From the NCBI GenBank assembly GCA_014379595.1, contig JACMLM010000007.1, positions 1 to 64,000 of the forward strand: a DNA stretch of 64,000 nucleotides. The letters are read 5' to 3'. The DNA comes from Anaerolineales bacterium. Lineage in GTDB: Bacteria > Chloroflexota > Anaerolineae > Anaerolineales > Villigracilaceae. Numbering within the stretch: the first letter of the stretch is position 1; each line of letters begins with the position of its first letter. The notes below the pieces were generated by a model. That model saw nothing but the letters and a program-made list of their open reading frames with translations, made no database searches and was not told the DNA's origin. Below are positions 63,426-64,000 of this stretch, piece after piece. The position numbers and the translations under genes are program-made.

Positions 63426-64000
63426 ATGGCTAAAAAACTGATCGATCTCAGCCACACCGTTGAACACGGGATGATCACTTACAAAGGATTGCCCGCACCC
63501 ATCATTTGCGATTTTCTTTCCAGGGAAGATTCCAAAAAACACTATGCCGAAGGAACAGAATTCAACATCGGCAAGATCGAATTAGTGGCCAATACCGGAA
63601 CTTATGTAGATAGTCCATTTCACCGATTTGCCGATGGCGTTGACCTCTCCGAGCTGCCGCTTGAGTCATTGGTTAACCTTGATGGAATTGTTATACGTGT
63701 GCAAAACATGGGACAGTCAATTTCAGCTAAGGCTTTCAAGGATATAAATGTAAAAGGAAAAGCTGTGCTTGTGCACACGGATTGGGCTCGTCATTGGCGC
63801 ACGGACCAATACTTCGAGGGTCATACATTTCTCACGAAGGATGCAGCAGAATTTTTAGTGGAGTCAGGTGCGGCGTTTGTTGGCATTGATACCTATAACA
63901 TTGACGACACAACGGATGGCGCTCGTCCCGTTCATACAACGCTATTAGGAAATCAAATTCCCATCTGCGAGCATATGTGCGGATTCGAATTACTTCCTGA
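63426..64000 (+). CDS. Cyclase-family protein (kynurenine formamidase-like), 3' end outside window
   Basis: Partial gene: 191 codons, open to the window edge. It begins MAKKLIDLSHTVEHGMITY, which is the usual cyclase-family N-terminus (IDLSHxxxxGM). The metal-binding HxGTHxDxPxH motif reads ANTGTYVDSPFHRF: the first two His are replaced (N and Y), while the Asp and last His remain. Whether it is a formamidase is therefore doubtful. The ATG has AAAGG five bases upstream. Confidence 0.8.
   Translation, partial: MAKKLIDLSHTVEHGMITYKGLPAPIICDFLSREDSKKHYAEGTEFNIGKIELVANTGTYVDSPFHRFADGVDLSELPLESLVNLDGIVIRVQNMGQSISAKAFKDINVKGKAVLVHTDWARHWRTDQYFEGHTFLTKDAAEFLVESGAAFVGIDTYNIDDTTDGARPVHTTLLGNQIPICEHMCGFELLP

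Noticed and set aside
1..64000. CRISPR array, prophage or intact insertion sequence
   Set aside because: No regularly spaced repeats, transposase, integrase or phage structural gene is seen.

Overview
The window looks like a chromosomal segment of an uncultured or little-studied Chloroflexota bacterium, most likely class Anaerolineae. This is inferred from gene content and style, since no rRNA is present. The clues are: secreted proteins with 'TATP/TPTAT/PTFTPP' linkers, an FhaA/FhaB/RodA-PBP cell-envelope cluster of actinobacterial-Chloroflexi type, a PknB-like kinase with an external domain, many GT-C membrane glycosyltransferases, a proton-pumping membrane pyrophosphatase, and abundant short dispersed palindromic repeats. 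Base composition is moderate and fairly even throughout.

Layout. 1-3.4 kb: a remnant of a sulfur oxygenase/reductase, a lipoprotein and a transmembrane Ser/Thr kinase. 3.4-6.4 kb: a large FAD/Fe-S oxidoreductase (YdiJ/GlcD-GlcF type) whose reading frame contains at least six repeat-like insertions. 6.5-24 kb: surface-glycan genes (GT-C membrane transferases, three alkaline-phosphatase-superfamily enzymes, a sulfotransferase-like protein, a flippase-like UPF0104 protein) interrupted by housekeeping genes gpmA and mutS. 24-38.6 kb: a long minus-strand sugar-nucleotide cluster. Its promoter-proximal part encodes CDP-3,6-dideoxyhexose synthesis (rfbF, rfbG, rfbH, an rfbS-like reductase, a tyvelose 2-epimerase). 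Its distal part encodes an unusual set: acetolactate-synthase-like ThDP enzyme, NeuB-like synthase with SAF domain, short-chain dehydrogenase and 3-dehydroquinate-synthase-like cyclase, plus two GT2 glycosyltransferases. A frameshifted gene remnant lies between the two parts.

38.7-48.4 kb: membrane pyrophosphatase, an IscA/ErpA-like Fe-S protein with a Cys-rich tail, twin SH3-type surface proteins, then a plus-strand run of zinc-ribbon protein, FhaA-like, FhaB-like, MTA phosphorylase and a RodA-PBP fusion whose transpeptidase motifs are lost. 48.4-56.4 kb: ferredoxin, superoxide dismutase, DMT transporter, YbaK deacylase, MASE1-GAF-GGDEF diguanylate cyclase, MsrB, cyclophilin, a monooxygenase-like ABM protein, a DUF1905/YdeI-like protein and a lipoprotein. 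56.5-60.3 kb: malQ, glgA and ppk2 (glycogen and polyphosphate metabolism). 60.4-62.4 kb: tRNA-His(GTG), a GNAT acetyltransferase and hisS on the same strand. 62.6-64 kb: a methyltransferase and a truncated cyclase-family gene running off the window.

The most notable points are the repeat-riddled oxidoreductase gene, the combination of a CDP-tyvelose pathway with a ThDP/NeuB/SDR/AroB-like set (possibly a branched or uncommon surface sugar), the RodA-PBP fusion with a degenerate transpeptidase domain, an apparent ATT start codon, and two gene remnants.
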